Below, piece by piece: positions 39,801 through 53,300 of a stretch of 64,000 nt of DNA. The DNA is from Bugulina stolonifera (lineage: Eukaryota > Bryozoa > Gymnolaemata > Cheilostomatida > Bugulidae). Position 1 is the stretch's first letter. Each line of letters begins with the position of its first letter. The notes beneath the pieces were generated by a model. The model saw nothing but the letters and a program-made list of their open reading frames with translations. It searched no databases and was not told where the DNA came from. The translations under genes and the position numbers were made by a program. The stretch is taken from assembly GCA_935421135.1 (NCBI GenBank), contig OW285187.1, positions 7,936,001-8,000,000 of the forward strand, given 5' to 3'.

Positions 39801-42800
39801 ATAATGTGATCCTATAAATTCTGTTGAATCAGCCCAATATTGTTATCATGTTATCAGCATTACCATTAGTAGATACACTACACAGCACAACCTTCTATAG
39901 GAATATGACTAGAATTAACCCCAGATAGCCCTAGGTCCACCTGTCAAGTCTCCTCGATTTTTAAACCTGATTTTGGTACCAAATTCCATCCAATGGAAGA
40001 AAGTACTTCATTCTTTATCACAATCGAAGCAGGAGTAGTGTTTCTCTCTCCTGCCCCCCCCCCCCCCCCAACTAAAAACATGAATCTCGGCCTAGCATAT
40101 AGCACTGCACCACATTGTTGAATCTCACATTTTTTACTGGAAGGGCTTGATAAATGGGTGTCTGAGTGCTTCATTTACCAATAAAGAATTTCTTACTCCG
40201 TTATGGTAGTTATTCCTATGATGGGATAGCCTCACTAGGGTCCAGATATAGTATAATGTGTTAGGACGAGCAAATAAAATGCATTAGAATTCGCACATTA
40301 TCATAATAAATATAGCCTACATTGTACAATCAATTATATATAACACTTATATATGTATTATACTTACAGTGAGCTGCTGATGGTTGATGGTAAGACTTGT
40401 TGGCTGGTTACTCTCTCACACAATGGTGTGTAGGTATAGCACATCCAGACCCTTGCAGACTGTTTCAATTAATGATCAACTCTAATTTATATTTTAGAGA
40501 TTGATTAAAATGAGCATGAGCTCTGTGATACATGATTCACTACAGCCATTCTCCACATTCACTATCAAAAATTCCCATTATTGCCCACAATCCAATTGGA
40601 TTGTCATATTATGTCAAATCTTGTCAACAGTATACATTGTACTCCAATAGGGTATATAATCTATACACTATTGGAGTACACTGTAATGTTGTACTGTATA
40701 TTATAATTAACAACTGTGTTATTATAAGCAAAGCTGATTAATCATGTTTAAAAGTGTAACTGCATTGTTTGACATAGGTTAGCTATAGAATCTGGGGTGT
40801 ATTCTAAACAGCGTGTGTTGGCACCCCCAACCACAAACAAAGATCTAAGGCTACATCAAATTGTACAATCTTGCACATAACTGATGTATACTTGTTTCTA
40901 TATAAACCCAAAACTTGAGATTACTGGCAAACTTCCAAAATAATTGGCTACTTTTTCTTCGTAACAAATTAACCAGCAGTGTCCTGATAACTGCCCATAC
41001 ACTAGGGTTCAGTAACTGGGGTCTGAACTTCCTCTGCTAGTTATAAGCACAATGACAAATTTGTAATCGCTAGCTACCTATTTAGGGAGCATACCTGGCG
41101 GAGAGAGGAGATGAGGGGTGTGACATCAGCTGATAATCTCTTACCATAACAGTAAGCCATGGGTAGATATACCTGTCTACAGTGACACCATAACTTAGAT
41201 GGGTGTATGGGAATAAAGCTGGGCAAGTACCTGCAATAAAACAAATGAATATGATTGTACATACATGTACATAGACATAGTATACACATGCTAGAATTAT
41301 GGTGGATGATATGGATGAGTTTGGATGGAGCTCAGGCTTGGCAACGAATGTCCTAACTGTTGTGGGGCTCATGTTCTTGCCCACATCATACATTGTGTAT
41401 TTACACCTAAATGGACATGATAAAAATGTTTATCAAGCAAACACATGCATAATCTATATTCTGTACCCATGCTGTATATTACACTCTACATCTATATGTA
41501 CACTCTACACTCTACAGTGATACATTGGCTGCATTGGCCAATTAAAGAGCAATATACAAGCCTATTATTTTTGGCTACAAATAGAGGCTTGACATTCTAC
41601 AGCTACACACACATTTTTGTGAATGGCATTCACTGGTCATACATGTATATCAGGAGTTGTTCTACTTTCAATATACATTATTACTGAAGAAAGACAACTC
41701 TCAATTATTATCGAGGTACATTAAAAACGGTGTATAAAATTATGGCAGTGGAGCATGGCGTTGAAGGTTTGCACACCCTTCAGTTAGGAATCGAAAGCAC
41801 AATTGTTTTGGGCTTTTGACTAAAAATTATGCTCTCTTGGAATTCCCAATGTAGCAACACTATATCAATTTTTGTTAGGATTGAGGTGGAAATAACTACA
41901 GATTACATTTTTATTGATATACAAAGAGTGATCAATTGATCTACTTCATGCAGGCTCATTGTCAACTCTCTCTTACATGTACAACTAACATTCAGTGTAA
42001 ACCAATTAGCATGAAGCCTACTAACATTTGAGTTATCTGGTCTCAATCAGCTGATCTTTTTAATTTTTTTGTACATTAGATGGATACAAGTTATCTATTG
42101 GCAGCATTTCGTTGGTCTCACCACGCTACAGTGTCAGTTATTTATCCTACCAAATGAAAAAACTAGCAGAACTCGGTCATTACCAGGACGTAGAACAGAT
42201 TGGTGATACCAATGCCAATGCTCAGTATGAAAATGTTCTGACTCCTATTATGTGAGCTGTTAGAACTGAGTAGAAGTCAACTCACCACATCTCTGGAAAT
42301 AAGCTGTTCATTCCATCCCAGGAATAGACATTAAGAATGGCAAGCCAGAATTTCCCCCAAGAAGGTATACCAGTAGCCCCACCTAAAAAAAAAGTAGTAT
42401 ATTATTGGCAATAGCCCAATACGACTTTAAAATTTACACTGTATATTAATATAGCACTGCTAGCAGCAAATACTGATATTATTTACCAAAGCTGTGAAGA
42501 AGTTTTCTTGCCTTAAGAAGATCTGGATCGTCTGCAGAGACGCCAAGTAATCTCATTGTTACATAATTCAGAGCACAACCAAACACTGTGGGTGGTCCTT
42601 CAATATGCCTGAAATATTTCATCACTCATCACAACATACTGTCAACTAACAGTTTGGGGACCATACACTCAACTCATGAATGAAATAACACCAACTGTCA
42701 CTAGATGTGAGACAGTTTCTCAACCTGGAGTGTTCAGTTCATTATCATACTCACGCCTTGAATTTTCTATAGATTAGAATAGAGTTTTTGGATGAAGTAT

Positions 42801-43909
42801 AAAATCCTACTTCTACGTGTTGATATATACCACAGCAAATGCAACCAGATAACAAGGTAGGAGATCCAAATAAGTGGAAATATTAACAACAAGTCCATAA
42901 CCCAATCAATTCACAAACCTTGACCTCCGACGCACCCTATCTAGAACTCGAAGACTAGAATTACAAGATATTAAACTTACAGACCCCAGCCACCATCAGG
43001 ACATTGGACAGATCGTAAGTATCTTATCATCTCGAGTCGCTGAGGCTCCGTAAACGAGGTGTTAGTTATGTAGTTGACTATCACTAACCCTACAAAACCA
43101 TTGATTAACACATACATGTACATGTACACCAGTACTACAACAATACCTTGTGCTAAACAAGAAATGCCACAACCCGTTACTGTGCGTGTCTTAGCTCAAA
43201 TTGCAAGTGGAATAATATCCTGCATCTACATAAAATTCTAAAACACAAATGAAATTTAATTTAGATTCCAATCCTCTAAATAGGTGTTATTTCACATGAT
43301 TTAAAAACTGTAATAATTGCTTCACCACCTCTACCATGTAGTATTGCACCAAGCAGGACTATAGTATGTTCAACACCATTATAGCCTAGTTCCATGTTAC
43401 CTGGCATAAGAAAGAGGGGACCTCCGTAGTCTCCCGCCCAGTGACCATCTTCAGCTTGTAAGGCAGAATAGAATTTCAAAGCATTGTATGACGCCGCCTT
43501 AGCTGATTTAGGAGTAGGTAAAGGCGGGGCTAAGGTTTCCTAAAGTAAAGAAAACTATAGACATGTACATTTAGCCTACATACAGTATACATGAAATGAG
43601 TGAAGTAAAACAGCTCCGTTCCACAGGTAAGCATTCCTAACCATGTCCCACTGTTCTATATTGTACATACAAATGTGGAATTGCTCAAAACATCAGCTAA
43701 CTTTTACCAACCGTTGGAAGTCCCAAAGAATGTTTGTCAAGGAGTGTTTGAGGGAAAGATTTGCTTTCCTCCTCAGACTCTAAATAATGCCACGTCTGTC
43801 TGCCACCTTCATTCCTGAGACGCCATCGAGTCAACTGAGTTACAGGTTTAGTCTTGTAAGGTCCACCTCTATTTCTACGCATGTCGTTGGCATATTTAAA
43901 CTTCGGCAT
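30891..43909 (-). CDS. LSS: Lanosterol synthase (oxidosqualene cyclase)
   Basis: Cyclises 2,3-oxidosqualene to lanosterol at the ER membrane. Seventeen exons: 43712-43909, 43401-43539, 42981-43089, 42487-42608, 42286-42382, 41095-41230, 35395-35503, 34987-35105, 34567-34664, 34389-34416, 34082-34261, 33809-33961, 33399-33495, 31934-32039, 31553-31699, 31240-31410 and 30891-31095. They join in phase to 737 residues (human 732). Signatures: [10 protein letters not shown] near the start, [57 protein letters not shown], the catalytic DCTAEG (Asp about 461), [31 protein letters not shown] and the C-terminal [14 protein letters not shown]. Thr in GTNGSQ, Cys in DCGW and Val in WIVSD match lanosterol rather than cycloartenol synthases. 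Intron 6 (5.6 kb) holds a possible nested gene; intron 13 holds a hAT-like element. Start is the only upstream in-frame ATG in the exon. Confidence 0.96.
32333..33080. mobile_element. Non-autonomous hAT-like element with 8-bp target duplication
   Basis: The exact 8-bp word tttataac lies at 32325-32332 and 33081-33088. The ends are inverted: AGGGTTGGGATG on the left, and AGTGTTGGGACT when the right end is reverse complemented. 8-bp duplications and (C)AGGG-type ends are typical of hAT transposons. 748 bp, no transposase. It lies in LSS intron 13 and carries a nested short hairpin at 32662-32735. Confidence 0.8.
32662..32735. mobile_element. Short hairpin element (GAAGTTGTCYTCTC family) inside the hAT-like element
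   Basis: gaagttgtcctctct faces agagaggacaacttt within the hAT-like copy at 32333-33080. Confidence 0.5.
35744..35765. repeat. Poly-C tract
   Basis: A run of about 22 C residues in LSS intron 6, prone to polymerase slippage and length error. Confidence 0.85.
36618..39509 (-). CDS. Candidate small gene nested in LSS intron 6, acidic repeat, unknown function
   Basis: Not recognised. Exons: 39486-39509 (starts MEPYQPDQ, donor GTGTGT), 37551-37739 (acceptor after aatag, donor GTGCTG) and 36618-36712 (acceptor after ttttag, contains [15 protein letters not shown], stop TAA). Exon 2 begins in phase with exon 1 and codes for an acidic segment ([15 protein letters not shown]), then an 18-bp repeat. 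One frame of the repeat reads (GGGDSD)n and would reach exon 3 in the right phase, but only if the six-base G/C run at 37634-37639 were one base longer. As written, the frame gives TLMGEE-type units and no match to exon 3. It may be a real gene with a homopolymer error, a frameshifted relic, or chance. About 115 residues if intact. Confidence 0.4.
37555..37650. repeat. 18-bp tandem repeat
   Basis: Five units of the type tcagaatctcctcctcca in direct succession, open in several frames on both strands. Part of the candidate nested gene in LSS intron 6. Confidence 0.8.
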
Positions 43910-43967
43910 CTGTATACCAAAGATTGTACATGAAATAGAGCATATAAACATTAGCAGTATGTTTATG

Positions 43968-44884
43968 CAGGGGTAGGACTCGATAGTTTTAAGAATAGAG
44001 TAATATATGCTATTCTCTATTCACTACAAGAATAGAGAATCTGCCTAATATGATAGTAAAACTTAAATATAGGGAATAGCATGTGTATTTGTTAAATCGC
44101 TACAATTGTTGTCTTCTCTCAAATCAGTTTTGAAAGGGGGGCAATTCAAAGGCGCCCATTTATTTCCATGAAAATTAAAAAGCACAAACACAGCTGTTTC
44201 TTGTTTACTTCTCTTGAGCTTCATTGTTCTGCAGTTTATATTGTGTTTATATTATTTTCTACAATGCACAGTAGGCGGCGTCATGAATTTGAAACATCGC
44301 TGATAATGTGATAAGAAGGCATCAGGGTAGTAGCAATATACTCAATTGACTATAGCCAAGTCAAATACATGTGTAGTTGGCATCACATATACAACCTTTA
44401 ATTGTCTGTGGAAACTGTGCAGAAGTAATACTAGTGTTGTACTATAGCAGCAGCAGACAATGCTTGTAAATTTAGATTTATCTGCCCCTGATTTTGTGTC
44501 AATATCTAAAATGTTATATATTTGTGATTAAACCGGTAGCATTTAAGACTTATAATATAAAAATTTCCACCACACCTACTACGACCTATTCTTTGTATGT
44601 TTCTTTTTGTAAAGCCTATGTTTTTGAAGTAGAAAAAGCATAATCCGGATATAAAATTGACTTGGTTACTTGGTTAGCCACTTCACAATGAATGGCCACA
44701 GCAGGAAGGGCACTAGTATAACTAGTGAATAGCTGATTGGGTTGAAAATAAAAGCAGATTGGCTGAACTGGTATTAAAAATTGGAAGAAGCTGAAAGAAG
44801 CGTGTCACAGCTGGTGCAAAAGAAGAGAATAGCACAATCGAATAGCGTTTCCACCACATTTCCACCACGCTAGTCCCACCCTTG
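43968..44884. mobile_element. Non-autonomous hAT-like element next to the LSS start
   Basis: The exact 8-bp word tgtttatg lies at 43960-43967 and 44885-44892. Inverted ends: CAGGGGTAGGACTCG on the left, CAAGGGTGGGACTAG for the reverse-complemented right end. Its first 50 bp resemble those of the copy at 32333 (agaata, then gctattc). 917 bp, no ORF. Its edge is 59 bp upstream of the LSS start codon. Confidence 0.8.
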
Positions 44885-45380
44885 TGTTTATGTGAAGAGC
44901 AAAAGAACAGAGGTGGGCTCATTAATAATGGCTGCTACGCTTTACAATAGGCATAATTCACTCTCCATCTTTAGTTGGATATTTTTCTACCAATTATTAA
45001 AAGGAAGAAAAACTTCAAGATAATACTAATTTTCAATAGCAATCTAATCATGTCTGCACAGTCACGTGTAGATTCAAAAAAGGAAGTGCAAGAAAGGGAT
45101 TAGTACAGCTAGGTTTTAAATTTTTTAATGTATTCGTGGCACGTCTACACAACATGGCAATTATCTCCTTTCTTCTATTTATGGAGGCTGTAGATGGATA
45201 GTACCAGTGGATGAAGTGGAACAAATGAGGTGGGTACACTGTGCATGCAATCTTACAGCATTCCTTATAGTTGAATATAGAATTACACATGCAGTAATCC
45301 GATCTTACAGATTAGTATTATATAGCTATCCACTTATCTTATAGTAGCTAGAAATTAGTGAATTACTAATATGAAAAAAA

Positions 45381-45458
45381 CTGTGCTTTGGTGGGATTAG
45401 AACCTATGTCCCTGTGAATGATATCCAAGCACTCTACCATTACACTATCACATCAGCA
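45381..45458 (-). repeat. tRNA-like SINE head
   Basis: On the minus strand agtgtaatggtagagtgctt (A-box-like) and ataggttctaatccc (B-box-like) are followed by a T run. The anticodon and acceptor stems do not pair well, so this looks like a decayed SINE head rather than a functional tRNA. Confidence 0.5.
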
Positions 45459-47314
45459 GTGACTATATGGAGATAACTAGCTATTAACATGAGGGTACAC
45501 GCCTGCTGGCCGCGTACCTACTAAAATTGAGGTGGGTACACACCGTATACTCTCACATATCTACACCTCGAACACGGGTAGTACACGATGAAATATTTCT
45601 TCTATGAGTTGAGAACGAAACCTGCATGTGGTGCTAGTATCAGATTCGACCATTCCCATAATCTGAATGTAACTGAATGCCAGGTACCGCAATGACCAAA
45701 AAAATTTGGTCAAACAAACCTGTATATAATTGTGCACTGCATTTTTGTAAATATCAAAGCTTTTAACGGGTTTCATTTTGTTTTCTATTACAATAGTATT
45801 TGAAATTGGAGTAGCTTGCCATAAACTTCTAATTCATTGCTTTGACAACAGGGTCATCATACCTTCCTTGCCTTCAGTAATAGAAGAAGAGAAATGATAC
45901 ACTGTATTGACATCTAAGAATCTCATGCAAACTTATTAGCACCTAGTAATCCTTAATCTGATACCCCTGAATCTATTTGGTCCAGCTGTGATCAGTGGCA
46001 ATGAGCTTATAATTGCCCTGCCAATTGTTGATGAAATTTTGTCAATGATGACTCTACAACCTACATAACATGCACATAAATAATCACCACGTAAATAAAA
46101 ACCTAAGAAAAGTCACTATTTCATTATGCAACTTTCAGAGGGCAACAGTTGCTAAAGTTTTCTGCCATGACTTCGGTCGCAGACTTGAAAGTTGTTTTGT
46201 GCATGCGCGCTCTGGCTACGACAAGTAAGAAAGGCTTAGCAGCATACACCTTTCTTCTTTGGACTAGTTTGATATGGTTAACCTTGTTAAATCCCTGACT
46301 AAATTCAGTAAATCTTTACTAAAATGCATCAATTGGCTGAGATGCTCCTGTAGTAAGTAAGCTCAACTGAACTTGTTGCGGCTCACACCCTCACAGCCTT
46401 TTTTTTCACTAAACCATTACCAAGCTGACATAGATTGATAGAAATAAAAAGCTTTGGCTTTTGAACCATTATATTTTCATTCAATGAGTGCCATTTGATG
46501 TATCAATGAATAACCGTTGAGTTCAAGTTGACTGACATGTGACAGTATAACAGTAATTAAGCTATATTATAATAATTTATATTTAAAGACTAATAGTAAT
46601 CACATTTAAAAAAATAAACAATTATAATAATTATAATAAAATATATAAATAATCATAATTCTTATTATTATCTATTATTATTATTATGATATGATTTATA
46701 GTTATTAAATTATGATCAATTGTAATAATAGTTACAATATTAATTAATAATTATAAATAACAATTATAATATAATTGAATATGATCATAAGATAAGATAA
46801 TCATAAATAAGACAAGATAATCCAATATAATCAAATAATGCATTAGATTAATTAATTATAATTCAATGATCAATAATAAATAATTATTATTAATAAAATA
46901 TATATTATGATAAATCATATTTTAGATCATAAAGTGTACATGGATGTGGTAATTATATTGGTTGCTATAATATAAAGTTTATTAAAATATGTATACAGAA
47001 TATATAAAATTATAAAATAAAAACTTCTCAAGGAATGAACGCATGTAGAACAAATCAAGATTTTCATTGGTTGAAAAACACTAAAGTGAAACTACATCAC
47101 CTGTTAACCATGTGCTCATCAGCTGTTTGGAAAACAACCAATAGTAGAAATGGGTATTATTCATCCGCTAATATTATTATGGTTTGATGTTTTTAAAAAT
47201 TAAGATAGTGTTGAAACATGTAATTTTTTAAATTCTCAGATCATACTTCGGACCGCAAAAAAGCAATAATAAAACTTGTAAACGTGTATCATTGCAAGAT
47301 TCTTTTTTACTAAT

Positions 47315-50300
47315 ATGCAATATAGTTTGCTCTATAACTTCCGGAAAAGACTTTATTATAGCAACTTAGCAATGAGTCTCCCTGCTGAGAAGGAAGAAAT
47401 AAATATGCAACCCCTCTCTAACTTTCATTGGTTTTTTAATTTACTTAGAAATTTTAATGTACTTTACAAAGTTGGAGTAATATTTTTAATTTGGGGAGCA
47501 AGGTGCATTGCTGAAGCTATTGATAGCAACCCAAGCGTTACTGTAATGAAAGGCACCTTTAATCAACTGAATATTAACATGATAACCGGCATGCATTCTG
47601 CAACTACCTACACTCTTGCTACAATTGTGGTCGTTCTTCTAACCTTTCTGCTTTATTTCAAAGGGTTCTTTGGTAGATCTAAGGTAAGTATATTTGAAAT
47701 CTGCTTTTAAAATACAATAAACAATGTAATTTTTGACTCAGGAAAAAAGGAAAAATGCCCATCAAATTAAATTGAAATATAGTTAATAAAATATAGTTTA
47801 GTATTGCTACTTTACTTATCTAATTAATGTTATTCTATAGCATAATCGTATTATAATGATAATCATGCGAGACATTTAGATGTATTCATAGGATAGTGAC
47901 AATTCAAGCTCTAACCTAATGATATCTGATATGATACTACTATCAATAACAAAATAACTAAATTAAAGTTGAAATTTTAGTTAATAATTAAATATAGTGA
48001 ATGGTGATGATAGGCCTAATAGTTCCAGTGATAACTGATGCAACTAGTAAGTAGAGGTGGAACGAGACTCAAGAAATCTCGAGTCTCCACTTGAATTGTC
48101 TTGTCTTGAAAATCGTCTTGAGATGGCAATTAGTGTTCCGACACGGGAAAACAAGTAGCACCTAATAATTTTTATTTATGATAAATTAATAATTATGGTG
48201 TAATTCATTGCTAATAAATCAACAATAAATCTATCAATTAGAAAATTATTATTTAAATTACTTAGTAATGCTACCTACATGTACACTCCCAGCACTGATC
48301 TCCTAGTAATAGCAGTGCAGCTACCTCTGAGCTACTAGTACTAGTACTAACTACTAGCATACAAAACTATCAAGTACTAACTAATGCATGCCAATCAACT
48401 TCCATAATGCAACTAAAAGTTGTCGACTCATGGGATTATCTCAATAGTGGAAACATAACTCTATACTAGTTGTTAAATTACACTATTGTACCCATGTACA
48501 TGTGTAATGAATTTCATAGTCTTCTGTTCATCTTTTATTGGAACACATAATGATATAATACAACACATATGAAATATAAATAATTTACAGAGTAGCGATT
48601 GAAACTATTGGATTTTTAACATCTAAATATATGTATATGAAAGTTGGCAAAGTTTTTAGGAAAACTACCTCGAATTCTAAAACCCATTCTCGTCTCAAAT
48701 TTCTGAGAAGTAGTGTCTCGAATCCAAATATGCTGTCTCATTCTACCTGTCCCTGGTTCTGATTTACCCATATATTACATACTAAATAGAGTTGTAATTG
48801 AATGGGTTCAAACAACACGATATCTTGAAGTAATTTAGCAGTTTAATTGCAAGTTTGGCATCAATAGTTTATAGTCACAATGCTGCAGAAATATCTAAGG
48901 GCTAGTTTGATTACCTACAGGTCACTTTGTTGACCTGATTTTGAGAATGACTCTGGGCCTAGGCATTCGTCCCTTAGACTCTACAATAAGTTGAAACATG
49001 GCCAAGTTAGAAAGAGAGCAAACATGTGTAATCCGCTTAATCTATCTGGGCACACAAAACCATGACTTGTCTTGTGACTATTCCACACTTTGTTGTAAAA
49101 GTAAGCCCAAGCAATAAATTGTGCTTTGCACTTACAATATGTTGCCTAAATTAATATCGGTCTATGATCATAATATAATTATGTAACTATATGTTGCAGA
49201 ATAAGAATGCTCCACCTTTCATACCATCACATGTACCATTTCTTGGTTGTGCCATTGAATTTAACAAGAACCCTGTGGACTTTTTAATGCGAATGAAAAG
49301 TCAGGTGAGTAAATAGATGATATACAGTCTGGTGCACATATACTTGTCGATACAGGGTATGGTGTACTTCCTGCAGAGTATGTAAATACTGTAATAACAC
49401 TCGAGACATTTCTGTGCTTCGCTGCTCAATAGTTACATTTATCTGCATAAAACCAGAATATAGAGAAAGGTAATACTTGTCACACATTATGTAAACCGGT
49501 TATCTAATGGTTTTCTAATGTGACAAATTTGATGTATTTTATGTATCCAGTATGGACCCGTCTTCACTTTTGAAATGGCTGGGAAGAACTTTACCTATCT
49601 GATGGGTAGTGAAGCAAGTTCACTGTTGTTCAACAGTAAGAATGAAGATTTGAACGCTGAAGACGTGTACAGTAAACTGGTGACTCCCGTCTTTGGCAAA
49701 GGAGTTGCTTATGATGTACCGAATGATGTAAGTGATTAATAGAGCCTTTCAATTACGTAGTTCCAATTTTTGATAGCTGATTGTTTTGTCATTTTGTGGA
49801 GCCAAAAACATCATGTGAACAATCTACGTGTTCTCATGTCTAATAATAAAGTTTAGTTGGTTGAGAATGTTGTAGTTTGGTATTTTGCTTCCTCTAAAAA
49901 GCTAATACTTTGGCCAAGTTTCTCTAAGTTTTGTTTTATCAATCGCTAATTTATAAATGTGACACGTAATATGCATGCATGTATGTTTTCTAAAGTGTAT
50001 GAGACGAAACAATTCATGAAGTGATGAAAAAAATATGATGATCAATTTTTTTGAAAATGCTGCTTTGTGCCGTTTTTGCTCATTAGCAATGTGGACTTGC
50101 CATTCAAATGAGTGTTTTCTGTTGTGCAATCCCTAGCACCTTCTACTACTAATAATGACATTATTGTAGATCTTTCTGGAGCAGAAGAAGATGTTTAAGA
50201 ATGGTTTAAACATTGCAAGGTTCAAAGATTATGTGCCTATCATAGAGAAGGAGGTCCGTGAATACCTCTCCAGATGGGGAGACAGCGGGGAAGTAGGTGA

Positions 50301-53300
50301 GTAAGCTACACGCATAATATAGAAGTTACTGATTGAATTGGATACACTTTGATTTAGTATGGATTAGTAGTTGCCGGGTAACAGCAAACAAGGTTCTATT
50401 ATGAGATGCAGAGTTGCAATGTTCATCCTTTGCTTGGTGCATAGCAAGAGGACAATTGAGAGTTATCTTCTCAGTATGGTGATTGGAACAACAACCCCAT
50501 ACTTGTATGACTACTATTACTAAAGCTCGTTCATTTATACACTGTCCATTTCATTGTAAGCGAACCATTGCAGCTGAGCCCCATTACAATTTTCTGTCAT
50601 CTTTACCTGAATCTGTGCCAAATCAAATGAGTAGTCAAACTACTGAAGGGCTAATACACTAGGCTTACTACTCCACTTTATGTTTTAGATCTGTTCAATG
50701 CATTTTCTGAAATGATCGTAATGACAGCAAGTCACTGTTTGCACGGTAAGTTTCCACGCGTCTTCTACCTGACCATCCAGTAACTATGCAATCAATGATA
50801 TGTGAATGGTGGCTCTCATAGACCACCTGTGTAACGACACAGATAGCGGAGTAGGGAGAGAGCGACTAGACCCCGAGCACTGGTAGTAGGGGAGATTCTA
50901 AAATACTACCTGTCTGGGCACTTGATGCCAAGAGCAAACTCTATCCCACAGTATTGTTGGTCTGAGTGATCTACTCATGGTGATTGCTTTATGAAGGAGT
51001 TGTTCTCCCATTGTACTTTTTATCCAGAGAGAGGATAACTTCTGCATGTACGCAATCAATAATAAGACGTATTACTGTATAATTACTTGTAGGTCCAGAA
51101 ATCAGGTCAGTTCTTGATGAAAGGATAGCTCATCTATATTACCTGCTGGATCAGGGGTTCTGTGCTGAGGCCTGGCTCTTGCCCTCCTGGCTCCACTTTA
51201 TCGTACCGAGGTTGAGGAGGAGGGATGCGGCTCATTTGGAGATGAAAAAGATATTTTACGAGGCAATAGCAAAGAGGAGGGCATCTGGTGAGAAGGGAGA
51301 AGATATGCTGCAGACATTACTAGATACTCCGTACAAGTGAGTCGACACAATGTGTAATAGTAATTCTCCATGCAGCACTTCTTCAGACCCAGTGTCCTGT
51401 TGAGTTTTTCTGGAGACACAAATATTATCATTATTGTTATGCCATTAGAACTTCCTTGTTGCTGTTTATTTTTCGTATGGACATTTTATGTCATCCTGAT
51501 GTTTGAAGCCATCTTGTACCTTTACTATTTGTACTTGATGGAACAACTCCAAACCCCTAATCTGCGGTAAAGTTGTGAATTATGTTGGAATGACAACTTC
51601 TAGACTCCGATCAGTGTCTAATTGACATTAGTAAGTGAGCTGTGCTGTACTATACCATAAATAAATCTGTGTATAATATACAGTAAGTGCATACTATGCT
51701 ATTATGCTAATTACAGAAGTGGTAGATACATGACTGATGATGAGATAGCTGGTATGTTGATTGGTCTGTTGATGGCTGGTCAGCACACTTCCTCGTCCAC
51801 CAGCTCCTGGCTCGGCCTCTTTCTCGCCCATAATAAAGATGTGCAGAGGCAATGCTATGAGGAGCAGTGCCAGGTACGGCTACTACATGTGATACTACTA
51901 GGCTACATATGCTGCTACATGTACTACTACATACGCTGCTGCATGTATTACTACATGTACTACTACATGTACTACTACATGTACTACTGCATGTACTACT
52001 ACATGTACTACTGCATGTACTACTGCTACATGTTCTACTACGTAATTATAGACCTGTTAGTCAGAATAATGAACAGCAATAGACAAGGAGATGTTCACGT
52101 CTTGTTTATTACTGCTCATGTACTTTCAGTTATGCATACAGGTTTATTTAGACTTGTTGGAATATGGTTGGTGATGAAACTGAAAGTCTAATACATGTAT
52201 TCTGTAGTTGTATGCTGTACAATCTTGACACTAATATTTTGGCTTGTTCTAGTTGATAAACAATAATAGTTCTCATCTACATGTAGCAAATTAATAAAAA
52301 CTCTTAAATTCCTCTAGTTGGTGGCCTTTGTTCTACATAACATGACAGTGCTATTATACATAATACATTGTTTTATATTATGTATAGCACCCGTAGCACC
52401 AGAAACCGAACCCTAGTGTTATAGATTTTATACTGATGTTGTGTCTCTATTATAATGTGTTTTGGTACGCACAATTAAAAGTACAACTTTAGTACTGGTA
52501 GTACTAATTGACTTAGGTATGTAGGTATATTGTAGCATATCATACACCAGTATATTGATTGCTGCTATTATATTTTACATTATAGAGAAGACAACTTCAT
52601 CTGTAGAAAAGTCTGTGAATGCTTCCAGCTAGCATAATTTATGTAGCCCAATGTTGTGCCTGCTGTTCCTCTGCAGGTGGTCTGGTCACAATTTTCCCTT
52701 GATTTGGCTACTAATTTAGTATTATATGGATTGTACTACAATGTTTTTTTATAAAAAGTAGGTTTTTAATAATTTAACCTTTACCCTAACGCATCATGTA
52801 AAAAGGTCTAAAAACAATAGTACTTGCTGCAAGAAATGTTTGTGCAGCGGAAGGTGGCCAAAAGCTTGACCTACCTCGTGAAGTTCAATTTGCAGTCAGC
52901 CATCTTTACTTTGTCCCACTGCAAGTTTGAGTTGTAGATGTATCTATGATGACTCATACCATAACAGTTATGGAATATTGTTTTGGTCAATCTGGTGGTC
53001 TTGTTTTTGTGAGCATAAAAACTTTTACTATCACTGTCAAACCTCTGTAATACTGAGATGTCTGTCGAATGTTCGAAAGGGGTGATAGCTGGGATAGGAT
53101 GTTTGGTGAATATGAGAAAATGGGAAATGTCATTCCTCTAGTGCAAAATCTAGTTCCAAGCATCCAATGTTTCATCACTATTATCAAGCATCCGTACAGC
53201 TGCTATCAGCAACTAGGAATTTCTCAATAGAAATATTGTATATTTGTGCAGATTCCAGTTTTCAGTGGCAGGTAATTCAGCGATTGTGTAATTTGATTGC

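Larger units (their letters stand above)
43910..47314. promoter_or_regulatory. Head-to-head intergenic region shared by LSS and CYP51
   Basis: The two start codons point away from each other across 3.4 kb. The region holds a hAT-like insertion (43968-44884), a SINE head (45381-45458), an NRF1-like word gcatgcgcgc at 46201-46210, a long AT-rich tract (46560-46950) and a CCAAT pair close to CYP51 (ATTGG 47066-47070, CCAAT 47138-47142) around atcacctg at 47096. No coding exon is visible. Confidence 0.6.

Noticed and set aside
39944..40174. 76-codon minus-strand frame
   Set aside because: Crosses a C homopolymer that yields a poly-Gly stretch; not credible as protein.
30891..43909. Cycloartenol synthase
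   Set aside because: The diagnostic residues in GTNGSQ, DCGW and WIVSD are of the lanosterol type.
45381..45458. Functional tRNA gene
   Set aside because: A- and B-box words are present, but stems do not pair and no clear anticodon loop forms.
51730..52191. 153-codon plus-strand frame
   Set aside because: Begins in CYP51 exon 7 but runs past its donor into the TACTACATGTAC repeat, which gives artificial Tyr/Cys-rich protein.
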